Source: Planctomycetota bacterium
GTDB taxonomy: Bacteria > Planctomycetota > PLA2 > JAEUHO01
Direction of reading: 5' to 3'
Length of the DNA stretch: 49,270 nt
Assembly: GCA_020851795.1 (NCBI GenBank)
Contig: JADZCA010000029.1
Span: 1 to 49,270 of the forward strand
The position numbers and the translations under genes are program-made. Below, piece by piece: positions 32,515-41,594 of this stretch. The notes under the pieces were generated by a model, which was not told the DNA's origin, made no database searches, and saw nothing but the letters and a program-made list of their open reading frames with translations. Each line of letters opens with the position of its first letter. Position 1 is the stretch's first letter.

Positions 32515-33165
32515 ATGATGGCGTCGAAGACCCTGGCTCTCGCCCTAGGCACGCTCACCCTCACGGGCTGCGCCTCAACGTGCTGCCCTTGCCCGGTCGC
32601 TCGTCCTTGCGCTGCACCGTGCGCCGCCACCGTCTCGGGCCCCATGGCCGCCGTCCCGATGCCGGTACCGAGCGCGTCAAGCCCCCTCCTTCGCGCGATC
32701 GAAGCCGCTCTTGCGTCGAAGCCTGGGCTTGCGCTCGAGGTTGGCTACGAGGACGAGACGGAAAAGGGGGTGCGACGCGAGGTGATCGAGGTGATGGTGT
32801 TGGATGCGAGTGGGGCCGCGATCGAGGTGGTCGTCGACCCGGTCAGCGGCCGAGTGCTGGAGGCCGGCCCCTCCGATGAGGCGGACGAGGCGGCCGAGCT
32901 CGGCGCTCTGGCCAAGGGGCTGCCCGGCGGCCACCTGCCCCTCGCGGAGCTGGTACGTCGGGCGAGCGTCGACGGAGGGACGCCCCGAGAGGCAGCCTTC
33001 AAGGTTCGGAGCGGCAGTCCGACGACGTGCGTCGTCCGCCTCCAAGTGGGCGCACAATCGAAGCGGATCGCCCTCGATCCCGTCACCGGGACCACCCGCG
33101 ACGTCCCGCAGCGTACGGAAGCCGATGACGACGAGAAGGACGAGCCCGAAGGCAAGGCCCGCTAG
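32515..33165 (+). CDS. Cys-rich PepSY-like lipoprotein, 216 aa
   Basis: Starts at ATG 32515 after GGAGG (9 nt). The signal peptide ends in the lipobox LTGC (Cys20). Right after the lipidated Cys comes a run with six more cysteines within 18 residues (STCCPCPVARPCAAPC), followed by a Pro/Ser linker. The body has two halves resembling PepSY modules, each with a beta-strand pattern ending in a DP-[VL]-[ST]-G signature (VVDPVSGRVLE at about 121-131, ALDPVTGTTRD near the C-terminus). PepSY proteins next to efflux two-component genes often act as periplasmic modulators. The Cys run could bind a soft metal. Both roles are inference. Confidence 0.65.
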   Translation: MMASKTLALALGTLTLTGCASTCCPCPVARPCAAPCAATVSGPMAAVPMPVPSASSPLLRAIEAALASKPGLALEVGYEDETEKGVRREVIEVMVLDASGAAIEVVVDPVSGRVLEAGPSDEADEAAELGALAKGLPGGHLPLAELVRRASVDGGTPREAAFKVRSGSPTTCVVRLQVGAQSKRIALDPVTGTTRDVPQRTEADDDEKDEPEGKAR

Positions 33166-33210
33166 GCACCCAGGTTCCCGCGCCTGCGGCCCGATCCGGG
33201 GGACCTCGTC

Positions 33211-33888
33211 GTGCGAATCCTGATCGTCGAAGACGATCCCGGGATCGCCGGAGCCCTCCGTACGGGGCTGGAGGATGAGCACTACGTCGTCGAGGTCGCT
33301 ACCGACGGCGAGTCGGGGCTGGCCGCAGCCCGGACCGGCGGATTCGACCTCGTCGTGCTCGACCTGCTCCTGCCGCGCCTTGCCGGCATGGAGGTCTGTC
33401 GCCGCCTGCGGGCTGCACGAAGCGCGGTCCCGATCCTCATGCTGACCGCCCGAGACTCGACGCGGGACATCGTCGCGGGCCTCGACACGGGCGCCAACGA
33501 CTACCTGACGAAGCCGTTCTCCTTCGAGGAGCTGCTCGCCAGGGTTCGGGCCCTCTTGAGATCCGCAACGAAGGCGCTCGCCGCGACCGTTCGGATCGGG
33601 CCCCTCGCGGTCGACACCGCGGCACGAAGAGCGACGTGCTCCGGCATTCCCCTCGACCTGACCGCGAAGGAGTACCAGCTTCTCGAGTTCCTCGCCGTCC
33701 ATCGCGACCAGGTCGTGTCGAAGGACCGCCTCTCGCGCTCGCTTTGGATGCACGCGAGCGAACCGGAATCGAACGCGCTCGAGGTGTACATCGCCGCCCT
33801 GCGCAAGAAGCTCGCCACCACCGGTGGCGACGGACTCATCCAGACGCTTCGCGGCGCGGGCTACATGCTGCGCGAGGTGGCCGGATGA
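33211..33888 (+). CDS. OmpR/PhoB-family response regulator
   Basis: A 225-residue regulator with GTG start. Receiver domain: acidic pair E7-D8-D9, phospho-acceptor D51 in LVVLDLLLP, TARD and TKPF loops. The C-terminal winged-helix DNA-binding domain (LDLTAKEYQLLEFL to GAGYMLREV) is intact. Overlaps the kinase start (ATGA). It probably binds the TTCAG repeats upstream of the pump and lipoprotein genes, on the basis of the shared 11-bp direct-repeat pattern. Confidence 0.95.
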   Translation: MRILIVEDDPGIAGALRTGLEDEHYVVEVATDGESGLAAARTGGFDLVVLDLLLPRLAGMEVCRRLRAARSAVPILMLTARDSTRDIVAGLDTGANDYLTKPFSFEELLARVRALLRSATKALAATVRIGPLAVDTAARRATCSGIPLDLTAKEYQLLEFLAVHRDQVVSKDRLSRSLWMHASEPESNALEVYIAALRKKLATTGGDGLIQTLRGAGYMLREVAG

Positions 33889-35336
33889 GGCCCCGCAAGC
33901 TCCGCGCGCGGATGTTCCTCTGGTTCATGGCGCTCGCAACGGTACTCGTCGTCGTCTCGGGAGCGGCCCATCTCTACGAGACGCGGGAGGCACTTCTCGA
34001 GCTCGTCGATCAGGAGCTCGGACGCACCGCCCGGGACCTGGCTGAGCGATACGCAGCGGGCGCACCGCTCGACACCACACCGCGCTCGCCGCGGGAGTCC
34101 GAACCGAGATCATTTGAGGTCTACACGATTCCCGACGGCGTGCTCGTGGCGCGATCCCCGACCCTCGGGCATTCCACCCAACTTCTCGACGCGACGCGAC
34201 GTGCCGCGCTGCTCGCGCCTCGGACCGCGGGCGACAGCTGGACCGAAGAGGTGTCCGCGCTGGGGCGGCTGCGCCTCTACGCGATGCAGCATGCACTCGC
34301 CGGTCGCCCCGCGCCCGGAACGGGGCCGGCGGCGCTCCTGATCGTCACGAGCCAGGACCTCAAAGAGGTCGACGACGAGCTCCGCGACGTCATCGCGTGG
34401 ACGGGCGCGACGCTGGCGATCGCGCTCGTTCTTGCTGCGGGCGCGGCGTGGATGGCCGTGCGATACCTGACTCGCCCGCTGCGCGAGATCGCAGAGGCCG
34501 CGACCCGCATCGAGCACGGCAATGGGGAGGCAATCCCGGGCCCCGGAGCAGGAGACGAAATCGACGCTCTCGCCGGCGCCCTCGAGCGAGCGTTCTCGCG
34601 GCTGCGGGACGCGTACGAGCGGCAGGCGCGGTTCGCGTCGGACGCAGCACATGAGCTGCGGACTCCCGTAGCCGCTGTCCTCGCGCAGGCGGAGGTGGCC
34701 ACGCGCCGCGAGAGAACCGTCGACCAGTACCGCGACGCCATGGCCCAGATCGTCGAGGCGGCTCAGCGCATGCAACAGACACTCGACGCGCTCCTACTCG
34801 TGGCCCGCGGGGGTTCGGATACGACCCGCGTCCGCGAGGGGGTTGCGGACCTGGTCTCGGTGGTTCGCGAGGCGACCGCGTCCTGCGAGGTGCTCGCAGG
34901 ATCGCGGGCCGTCGCGCTCCATGTCGCTGGGCCTGAGACGGCCCCTCTCGCCGGGGACCCTCGGCTCCTCGGAATCTTGGTCCGCAATCTCGTCGAGAAC
35001 GCGGTGGCTCACAGCGCCTCCGGCAACTCGGTCGAGATCTCGGTCTCGGTGGAACCCGCCGTGGTCACCCTCCGGGTCCGTGACCGTGGCGACGGCATTC
35101 CCGCGGACGCGCTCCCGTGCGTGTTCGACAGATTCTTCCGTGTCGACGAGTCGCGGAGTCGCGCGACGGGGGGCAGCGGGCTCGGTCTCTCGCTCGTACG
35201 CCTGATCGCGGAGTTGCACGGAGGCACTGCGAAGGCCGAGAGCACGGTCGGCGTCGGGACGACGATGACCGTCCAACTGCCGCCGAACGCCCCGCACACC
35301 GGAGAGGGGGCGGTCGGCGCGAACGTGCGGGGCTAG
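33885..35336 (+). CDS. Membrane sensor histidine kinase
   Basis: The 483-residue kinase starts at ATG 33885, overlapping the regulator stop. TM1 about 10-28, periplasmic loop about 30-165, TM2 about 170-192, HAMP about 192-245, H-box SDAAHELRTPVA (H256), N-box LVRNLVENAVAH, G1 RDRGDGI and G2 GSGLGLSL. This is the usual partner of an OmpR-type regulator. The short periplasmic loop has no recognised ligand domain; the stimulus is probably related to the pump substrate or to the Cys-rich lipoprotein. Confidence 0.95.
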   Translation: MRPRKLRARMFLWFMALATVLVVVSGAAHLYETREALLELVDQELGRTARDLAERYAAGAPLDTTPRSPRESEPRSFEVYTIPDGVLVARSPTLGHSTQLLDATRRAALLAPRTAGDSWTEEVSALGRLRLYAMQHALAGRPAPGTGPAALLIVTSQDLKEVDDELRDVIAWTGATLAIALVLAAGAAWMAVRYLTRPLREIAEAATRIEHGNGEAIPGPGAGDEIDALAGALERAFSRLRDAYERQARFASDAAHELRTPVAAVLAQAEVATRRERTVDQYRDAMAQIVEAAQRMQQTLDALLLVARGGSDTTRVREGVADLVSVVREATASCEVLAGSRAVALHVAGPETAPLAGDPRLLGILVRNLVENAVAHSASGNSVEISVSVEPAVVTLRVRDRGDGIPADALPCVFDRFFRVDESRSRATGGSGLGLSLVRLIAELHGGTAKAESTVGVGTTMTVQLPPNAPHTGEGAVGANVRG

Positions 35337-35368
35337 ATCTGCCGCGCGAGCCTCACAGCGCCCGGCCT

Positions 35369-36349
35369 CTACTTCGCCGGCTCGGCAGCGAACTCAAGGA
35401 CGCGAAGGTCGTCCTTGCCCTTCGTGCCGGCGGCGACCCAGAGCCTGTGCGTCTTCGTGTCGAGCGCGCAGGTCTTGCCACCCGGCGCGGTCTCCAGCTT
35501 GGAGACGACTTCGAACGTCTTCGGATCCGCTTCGCGAACGACGGCCGTGGTTCCGTCTCCGCAGGAGGCGAACGCCAGCCCCTTCTCGGCGTCGAACACG
35601 ACGCTGTCGCAATGTGCGCCGATCGGGAGCGTCGTCAAGATCTTGCCGCTGGCAGCATCGAGCACCGCCATCTTGCCCGCACAGCCGCAGAAGAGGATGC
35701 CGTTCCTCTCGTCGATGGCGATGCCGGTCGGCTCCGCCGCAGGATCGAGCGGATACGTCGATACGACCGAGTGCTTCTTTGCGTCGATCGACACGACCGT
35801 GCTCTTGTCCTCGACGTTCACGAAGACCAGGCCCTTTGCAGCGTACTCCGTCGCGAGCTCCAGCTTCCCGCCGACCTCGATCGTGGCCTTGATCTCCAAG
35901 GACGCCGCGTCGACGCACGTGATCGTTCCGCCCTTGTGGTTCATGACCCACACCTCCTTCGGCGCAGTGACGTAGAGAAGGGCGTCGGGGCCTTCACCGG
36001 TGCCGAGCTCCTTTGTCGCCTTGTAGGAGTCGGAGTCGAACACGACGATCTTGTTCTTCTTCCCCTCGGTTGCGAATCCGCGCTTGAGGTCCGGAACGAG
36101 CACGGCCATGTGCGCGCCCTCGAGCCCTTCGACCGCGCCGATCTTCTCGCCCTTGTCGAGGTCGATGACTTCGATCAGGGTCGAGTGCGCTACGAAGAGC
36201 CTGCGCGACGGCACATCGGCGGAGAGGAGGTCGAAGCCCGAAGCCCCCGGTACCGCAAGTTCCTTGACCTTCTTGAACGTCAGCCCGTCGGAAGCGAAGG
36301 CGGAGCTGGTCAGAGCAAGCACCGCGGCGGCGACGATGGCAGTTCGCAC
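35369..36349 (-). CDS. Secreted YVTN-type beta-propeller protein, 326 aa
   Basis: The GTG at 36349 has GGAG 5 nt upstream and gives a clean Sec signal peptide (VRTAIVAAAVLALTSSAFA). The mature part has repeated blades with the YVTN/NHL-like wording: RRLFVAHSTLIEVIDLDKGE, GPDALLYVTAPKEVWVMNH, LELATEYAAKGLVFVN, PTGIAIDERNGILFC, CDSVVFDAEKGLAFAS. It is probably a periplasmic or exported propeller that binds a partner or cofactor; no catalytic site is identified. It is convergent with the kinase gene (32 bp apart) and is the last gene before the right boundary of the island. Confidence 0.85.
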   Translation of the reverse strand: MRTAIVAAAVLALTSSAFASDGLTFKKVKELAVPGASGFDLLSADVPSRRLFVAHSTLIEVIDLDKGEKIGAVEGLEGAHMAVLVPDLKRGFATEGKKNKIVVFDSDSYKATKELGTGEGPDALLYVTAPKEVWVMNHKGGTITCVDAASLEIKATIEVGGKLELATEYAAKGLVFVNVEDKSTVVSIDAKKHSVVSTYPLDPAAEPTGIAIDERNGILFCGCAGKMAVLDAASGKILTTLPIGAHCDSVVFDAEKGLAFASCGDGTTAVVREADPKTFEVVSKLETAPGGKTCALDTKTHRLWVAAGTKGKDDLRVLEFAAEPAK

Positions 36350-36598
36350 GAGGTCTCCAGTGGGGCTCGGGCGCGATCCTAGCGGGGATTGAGGCGCCGC
36401 ATCCGCTTGAGATGGCTGCTTCGCGCGAGCACCCCAACAGGAAGGCCAAGCACCGTCCGCCACCCATGACGAGCCAACGGTCAGCAACTGCACTCGCGAC
36501 CTCGATGATCGCGCCTCGTCGGCGGTCTCGGAACTCGCGAGAGACCCCGGCGCGCCGCTCCGGCGGGGCAGGACGGTGCGTGTACCCATCGGGGAGCA

Positions 36599-36666
36599 GA
36601 TCGTGCCGGGGCACAGGGGGGCTCCTGACAGGTTGATCGTGCCGGGGCACGATCTGGGCACGATCT
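36599..36666. repeat. Arm-type repeat cluster, right copy
   Basis: GATCGTGCCGGGGCAC at 36599-36614, then GATCGTGCC-GG... at 36635 running into two direct copies of GGGCACGATCT (36645-36655, 36656-36666). The last copy ends 98 bases before the tRNA-Ser 3' end, the same distance as in the left copy. There is one more half-palindrome than on the left. The region 36350-36598 holds no recognisable gene. Confidence 0.75.
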
Positions 36667-36764
36667 TGGGGCTCGATGGCGCCGTCAGGCGCTCGCTGGT
36701 GCGCGCAGCGCCGTCGTGTCGGATTGGCCCTGATTGGTCAGAATCGCCCGTTTACGGGTGATAA

Positions 36765-36855
36765 TGGCGGAGGGAGTGGGATTCGAACCCACGGTGGGTG
36801 TTGAGCCCACGCCGGTTTTCAAAACCGGTGCCTTCGACCGCTCGGCCATCCCTCC
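36765..36855 (-). tRNA. tRNA-Ser(UGA)
   Basis: A complete tRNA with an encoded CCA: GGAGGGA acceptor 5' strand paired with TCCCTCC, D arm, anticodon stem CCGGT/ACCGG with loop TTTGAAA (anticodon TGA), a long variable arm (GTGGGC...GCCCAC-type) and T arm with GGTTCGAATCC. The long variable arm and anticodon identify it as serine. Its 3' end is the inferred integration site. Confidence 0.95.
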
Positions 36856-37029
36856 GCGGGGACGTCGCGCCAGCCTACCTCGCGAGGGACGGGAGGGCGC
36901 AGGCCGGCCGCCGACCGCGCGCGGAGGACCGGACCCGCACGCCCGCCCGCCCGCCCGCGCGGCGCGGAGTATCCTCGGCGGGCGCTTCCGCGGGGACCCA
37001 GCCCGCGGGCCGGAATCGGGGGGAGCGTC

Positions 37030-38190
37030 GTGGCGTCCAAGGACGGTGCGGTGGCGTGGATCGTCGTGCTCGTGCTCACGTTCGCGGTGCGCGTCGCCGT
37101 GCGCAGCCCCGCGCGCAGGAGCGGCGCGCGCGTCGCGACGCCGCGGAGACGCAGCCCCACGTTCGTGGTCTGGGCGTTCGCCGAGGAACGAGGCCAGGTC
37201 CGCGAGATCGAGTTCGGGGCCCACGCGTACCGCGTCGAGATCCCGAAGGAGCTCCGCGAGACGACGATGTTCCGCGTCGTCGGGCGGCCGCTCGCCGTCG
37301 GGTCGGCGCCGACCCCCGCGCTCGCCGTGGTCCACCCCGCGCCGCCCGCGGAGTGGCCGACCGCGATCTGGCTCGCGGAGTCGCAGCTGGCGCGCGGGGC
37401 GGCCGTCGAGGTGGGCACGCCCGACGGCGTGGCGCTCGTGCGCGTCGTCCCCGGCACCGCACCCGGCGCGCTCGTGCCGATCCCCGCGCCCGGCCGCCCG
37501 GGCGCAGGCTCGGGTCGTTCGGTGCGGGTGCGCGCGTTCCGCGCGGAGATGCGCGCCTCGCCCCGCTCCCTCGGGCTCGAGCACGACGCCATCGTGGCGG
37601 GCGCCCGCGCCCGCGTGGAGACGCTGCGCCAACGGCTGCCCGACGCCTTCCGGGCCCACCCCCCGCTGTCGGCCACGACGATCGCACGGGCCGCGGCACG
37701 AGGCGGGTGGTTCGGCGTCTTCCGGCTCGTGCACGAGCGGCTCGGGCTCGCCGCGTACTGCGTCCTCCCTCGGGTCGTGGACGGCCTGCCCGAGCACGTG
37801 CTCGGACAGTGCCGCCGTGACGCCCGACCCGGCGGGAACCCGACCCTCGGCGTCATCGAGCTCTCCCGCCAGGCCACCGCGGACCCGTTCGTGCTCGCGG
37901 CGACGGTCGCGCACGAGCTCTGTCACGTCCTCTACGGGTCGTGGGTCGAGACCGAGGACCAGCGCGTCGCGCGCCGTCGGCAGGCGCGGGCCCGTGCGCG
38001 CCGCGAAGACCCGCGGGTCGACTACGACGAGGAGTACGACGTCGAGCTCCTCGTCTGCGAGCTCGGGCTGGGCACGGCCGCCGTCGCGGCGTGGCGCAAC
38101 GGCCTCGGCCGCCCGGGGTACTTCCCCTTCGAGGTGTACGAGAGGCTCGTGGCCGACGCCGCCGAACGGTCCCGCGCGCACGAAGCGTAG
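37030..38190 (+). CDS. Putative membrane-anchored zinc-peptidase-like protein, 386 aa
   Basis: GTG start at 37030. One N-terminal hydrophobic segment (AWIVVLVLTFAVRVAV, about 9-24) followed by a basic stretch. The last third has AATVAHELCHVLYGS, a HExxH-like HELCH metal-binding motif, with acidic and basic flanks and a Glu/Asp-rich helix further on (VDYDEEYDVELLVCELGLG) that may supply the third ligand. Overall layout recalls secreted or membrane metallopeptidases. I do not recognise a specific family. It follows the tRNA and a short GC-rich leader. Confidence 0.6.
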   Translation: MASKDGAVAWIVVLVLTFAVRVAVRSPARRSGARVATPRRRSPTFVVWAFAEERGQVREIEFGAHAYRVEIPKELRETTMFRVVGRPLAVGSAPTPALAVVHPAPPAEWPTAIWLAESQLARGAAVEVGTPDGVALVRVVPGTAPGALVPIPAPGRPGAGSGRSVRVRAFRAEMRASPRSLGLEHDAIVAGARARVETLRQRLPDAFRAHPPLSATTIARAAARGGWFGVFRLVHERLGLAAYCVLPRVVDGLPEHVLGQCRRDARPGGNPTLGVIELSRQATADPFVLAATVAHELCHVLYGSWVETEDQRVARRRQARARARREDPRVDYDEEYDVELLVCELGLGTAAVAAWRNGLGRPGYFPFEVYERLVADAAERSRAHEA

Positions 38191-38227
38191 GGCCCGCCGG
38201 AGCCGACGCGGTCCCCGCCCGGGCACG

Positions 38228-41200
38228 CTACGTGGCGCGGACGGCCCCGTCGCCCGCGGGTGCGGCGGGCGCGTCGAGCGCGGCGCGCAGCGCGCGGAGC
38301 AGGCGCGCCTCGTCGAGCGGCTTCTCGACGAAGCGCATCCCCTCGGGGAGCACGCCGCGCTCCGCCACGACGTCGGCGGTGTACCCCGACATGTAGACGA
38401 CGCGCAGGCTCGGCCACTTCGCGACGAGCCGCTCCGCGAGCTCGCGGCCGCTCATCACCGGCATCACGACGTCGGTCAGCAGCGCGTCGGCGGGCGCGAG
38501 CGCCCCGTCCGCCCACGCGAGCGCCTCGACGCCGTCGCCGGCGAGCACGACGCGGTAGCCGAGCGCCTCGAGCCAGACCGACACGAGGCGCCGCACCGGC
38601 TCCTGGTCCTCGACCACGAGCACGCGTTCCTTCCCGGCGAACTGCGCGAGGTCGGTCGTCCCCGCCGCCGCCGCGTCGGGGACGCGCGCGAGACGCGGGA
38701 GCCACACGTGGAAGGTCGTGCCGCGGCCCGGCACGCTCTCGAACCCGATCGTGCCGCCGCTCTGCCGCACGATGCCGTGCACCGTCGCGAGCCCGAGCCC
38801 CGTGCCCTTGCCGGCGGGCTTCGTGGTGAAGAACGGCTCGAAGACGTGCGCCTGGGTGGCCGCGTCCATCCCGCAGCCGTCGTCGGCGACGTCCACGACG
38901 ACGTGAGGCCCGGGCTCGAGGCGACCGCCCTGGAGCTCGGCCGGCTCGAGGACGTCCACGCTGCGCACGCCGATTCGGAGCCGCCCGCCGCGGGGCATCG
39001 CGTCGCGTGCGTTCACCGCGAGATTGATCACCACCTGCTCGAGCTGCCCCGGGTCCACGAGCACGACGGGCAGCCCGGCCTCGACGACCGTCTCGAGCAC
39101 GACGTCCTCGCCGAGCAGGCGGCGCAGCATCTTCTCGAGGTCGCGGACGGTCGTCCCCACGTCCACGACACGCGGCTGGAGCACCTGCCGTCGGCTGAAC
39201 GCGAGCAGCTGCCGCGTCAGCGCCTCGGCCTTGCGCCCCGCGTCGACCACCTGCTCGAGCTTGGGCACGGCGGGGTGCTCGCGGTCGAGCGACGCGAGCG
39301 CGAGCTGGCCGAAGCCGAGGATCACGCAGAGCAGGTTGTTGAAGTCGTGCGCGACGCCGCCCGCGAGGTGGCCGATCGCCTCGAGCTTCTGCGCCTGCGC
39401 GAGCTGGGCCTCGGCCTTCGTGGCGCGCGCCTCGATGCCGCGACGAGAGGTCAGGTCCTCCTGGATCCCGACGTAGTGCGTGACGCGCCCGGTGGGGTCG
39501 AGCACCGGGCCGATCGTCGCGGCGGCAGGGTAGGTGGTGCCGTCCTTGCGTCGGTTGACGAACTCGCCGTGCCAAACCTTGCCGGCGGCGATGGTCCGCC
39601 AGAGGTCGGCGTGCACCTCGGGCGGGGTCTGCTCGGAGCGGAGGATGCGAGGGTTCGCGCCGATCGCCTCCTCGAGTGTGTACCCGGTGAGCGCGCACAA
39701 CGTCGGGTTGGCGTACTCGATGCGACCCTCTCGGTCGGTGATGACGACGGCGAGCGGGCTCTGCTCGAGCGCGCGCGCGAGCGTGCGGGCCGTGTCCTCG
39801 GCCGCGCGGCGCTCGCGCAAGTCCTCGGCGAGCACGAGGCGCGCTCGCCGCCCCCGGAACATGATCTCGCGAGAGACGACCCGGACCGGGAACTCCGTGC
39901 CGTCGCGCGCCCGATGCCGCCACTCGGACGCGTGAGCGGCCCCGTCGCCCGGGAAGCGTCGCGCGTCGCGCATCGCGTCGAGGCGTGCCTGCTCGTCGGG
40001 CGGACGGACGTCGCGGATCGTGAGCTCGAGCATCTCGGCGCGGGGGTAGCCGTACACCCGCGTCGCCGCGTCGTTGACGGCCAGGATCCGCAGCGTCTCA
40101 GCGTCGTACACCCACATCGGCGACGGGTTCGCGTCGAACAGGAGCCGGTGGGCCTCCTCGCTCTCGCGCAGCCGTGATTCTGCGGCGCGTCGCTCGCTCG
40201 AGTCCGTCCAGGTCACGAGGTGTCCCGCCTCGCCGACGAGGCGCGAGACGCCCACCTCGACGGGCCGATCGACCCCGCCGGGCACCGACAGCGTCGCCTC
40301 GATGCGCGCGTGTCCGGTCGTGGACGCCGCCTCGAGAGCCGCGGCGAACGCGCGGCGGTCCGTCGGGAGGAGCATATCGTCGGCGCGCCGTCCGACGACC
40401 ACCGGCGCCTCGGCGCCGAGCACCGACCGGACCGCGCCCCGGGCCTCGCGCACGACCCCGTCGGCCCCGAGGAACGTCGCGACCTGGTCGGAGCGGTCGA
40501 GCGCGTCGGCGAGCCGGCGCGCCTGCGCGGCCGCGGCGGTCTCCTCGCGTGCGCGCCTCAGCGACCGCCCCGCGCGAAGCGCCAGCACGAGGCCGAGCCC
40601 CGCGCAGAGGAGGGCGCCGCCGACCGCCGCGACCAGCCGACGGCCGTCGCGGACCGCCGCCCCGCGCTCGATGCGTGCGGCGAACGCCCACGGCGTGCCC
40701 GGGAGCCGCGCGAACCCGACGAGCCAGGGCTCGCCCGCGCCGTCGTCCGCCACGAGCGAGGCGACCTCGACGTCCGTCGGGATCGCGCCGAGCAGCGCCG
40801 CGTCGATCGCGGCGCCGCTCGCACCCGGCGAGGTCGCGCTCGACGGCAGGCCGGCGAGGACGCGACGCGGGGTGTCGAGCGCGACGAGGCAGATGTCGGC
40901 CTCGCGGGCGCGAGGGTGCCGCTGGGAGAGCGACCGGACCACGTGGCCGGGAAGCTCGTCCTGGACGACGACCACACCGCACACCGGGCCGCCGGGCGCG
41001 CCCACGACCGGGGCGCCGACACACGTGACCGGCACGCCGTCGACCACCGCGTCCGCCACGACCGCCGTGCGGCGAGCGACGACGGCCATGACGAGGGCTG
41101 CGTCCGCCGACGACGTGGGACGTTCGTCGGTGGTCACCACCCGAGCGCCCCGAGCGTCGAACACGGAGGCGCGGGCGCACCCGGACTGTGCGCGGAACGT

Positions 41201-41512
41201 GTCGAGGAGCGAGCGCAGATGCGCCGCGCCGCCCTCCGCCGGGGAGAAGGGCAGGGGGTCCACCGTGCGCGCGCCGAGCACGACCTCGGTCGTCGGGTAG
41301 GCGGCGACCGTCCGGGTCGCCACGCGCCGGCTCTCGGTCCACGCACCGAGGATGTCGCGCTGGTCGGCCGCGAGGTCGACGAGCGCGTGCCGCTGCGACT
41401 CGACCGAGCGCGCGTCCACCGTTCGCCACGCCGCGACGCCCCCGGCGACGATCAGCGCGGCGCCGAGCGCGCCTGCAAGCCAGTCTCGATGCCTCGATCG
41501 ATCGCTCACCAT
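38228..41512 (-). CDS. Hybrid sensor histidine kinase with PAS domains and receiver
   Basis: I set the start at ATG 41512, just before a TM segment; an ATG at 41539 is an alternative, and the frame upstream overlaps another gene. About 1094 residues. TM1 about 10-28, a periplasmic sensor region about 30-285, TM2 about 290-310, then three PAS-like regions (around LFDANPSPMWVYDAETL, the RGRRARLVLAED tail, and ALEQSPLAVVITDREGRIEYAN), a HisKA with HLAGGVAHDFNNLL (catalytic His), HATPase (NLAVNARDAM, DDGCGM, GKGTGLGLATVHG), and a C-terminal receiver (VLVVEDQEP, DALLTDVVMPVMSG). The Asp-to-kinase transfer would run inside the protein or to an unlinked output. Probably co-transcribed with the PAS protein upstream (82 nt gap). 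Confidence 0.9.
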   Translation of the reverse strand: MVSDRSRHRDWLAGALGAALIVAGGVAAWRTVDARSVESQRHALVDLAADQRDILGAWTESRRVATRTVAAYPTTEVVLGARTVDPLPFSPAEGGAAHLRSLLDTFRAQSGCARASVFDARGARVVTTDERPTSSADAALVMAVVARRTAVVADAVVDGVPVTCVGAPVVGAPGGPVCGVVVVQDELPGHVVRSLSQRHPRAREADICLVALDTPRRVLAGLPSSATSPGASGAAIDAALLGAIPTDVEVASLVADDGAGEPWLVGFARLPGTPWAFAARIERGAAVRDGRRLVAAVGGALLCAGLGLVLALRAGRSLRRAREETAAAAQARRLADALDRSDQVATFLGADGVVREARGAVRSVLGAEAPVVVGRRADDMLLPTDRRAFAAALEAASTTGHARIEATLSVPGGVDRPVEVGVSRLVGEAGHLVTWTDSSERRAAESRLRESEEAHRLLFDANPSPMWVYDAETLRILAVNDAATRVYGYPRAEMLELTIRDVRPPDEQARLDAMRDARRFPGDGAAHASEWRHRARDGTEFPVRVVSREIMFRGRRARLVLAEDLRERRAAEDTARTLARALEQSPLAVVITDREGRIEYANPTLCALTGYTLEEAIGANPRILRSEQTPPEVHADLWRTIAAGKVWHGEFVNRRKDGTTYPAAATIGPVLDPTGRVTHYVGIQEDLTSRRGIEARATKAEAQLAQAQKLEAIGHLAGGVAHDFNNLLCVILGFGQLALASLDREHPAVPKLEQVVDAGRKAEALTRQLLAFSRRQVLQPRVVDVGTTVRDLEKMLRRLLGEDVVLETVVEAGLPVVLVDPGQLEQVVINLAVNARDAMPRGGRLRIGVRSVDVLEPAELQGGRLEPGPHVVVDVADDGCGMDAATQAHVFEPFFTTKPAGKGTGLGLATVHGIVRQSGGTIGFESVPGRGTTFHVWLPRLARVPDAAAAGTTDLAQFAGKERVLVVEDQEPVRRLVSVWLEALGYRVVLAGDGVEALAWADGALAPADALLTDVVMPVMSGRELAERLVAKWPSLRVVYMSGYTADVVAERGVLPEGMRFVEKPLDEARLLRALRAALDAPAAPAGDGAVRAT

Positions 41513-41594
41513 GCCCCCCACGGCCAGACGATAGCCCATCGTCCGCAACGCGACCACGCCCGGACGAGGCGTCCCGGCCGGAAGCGGCCGGACC

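Larger units (their letters stand above)
26402..36764. mobile_element. 10.4 kb genomic island (element B) between tRNA-Ser copies
   Basis: Bounded by the tRNA-Ser 3' fragment on the left and the intact tRNA-Ser on the right. Cargo is an efflux pump, a Cys-rich lipoprotein, a two-component system and a beta-propeller. No integrase or other mobility gene is present, so mobilisation would have to be supplied in trans, for example by an integrase of element A outside the window, or the island is fixed. Boundaries rest on the repeated tRNA and arm-repeat architecture. Confidence 0.6.
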
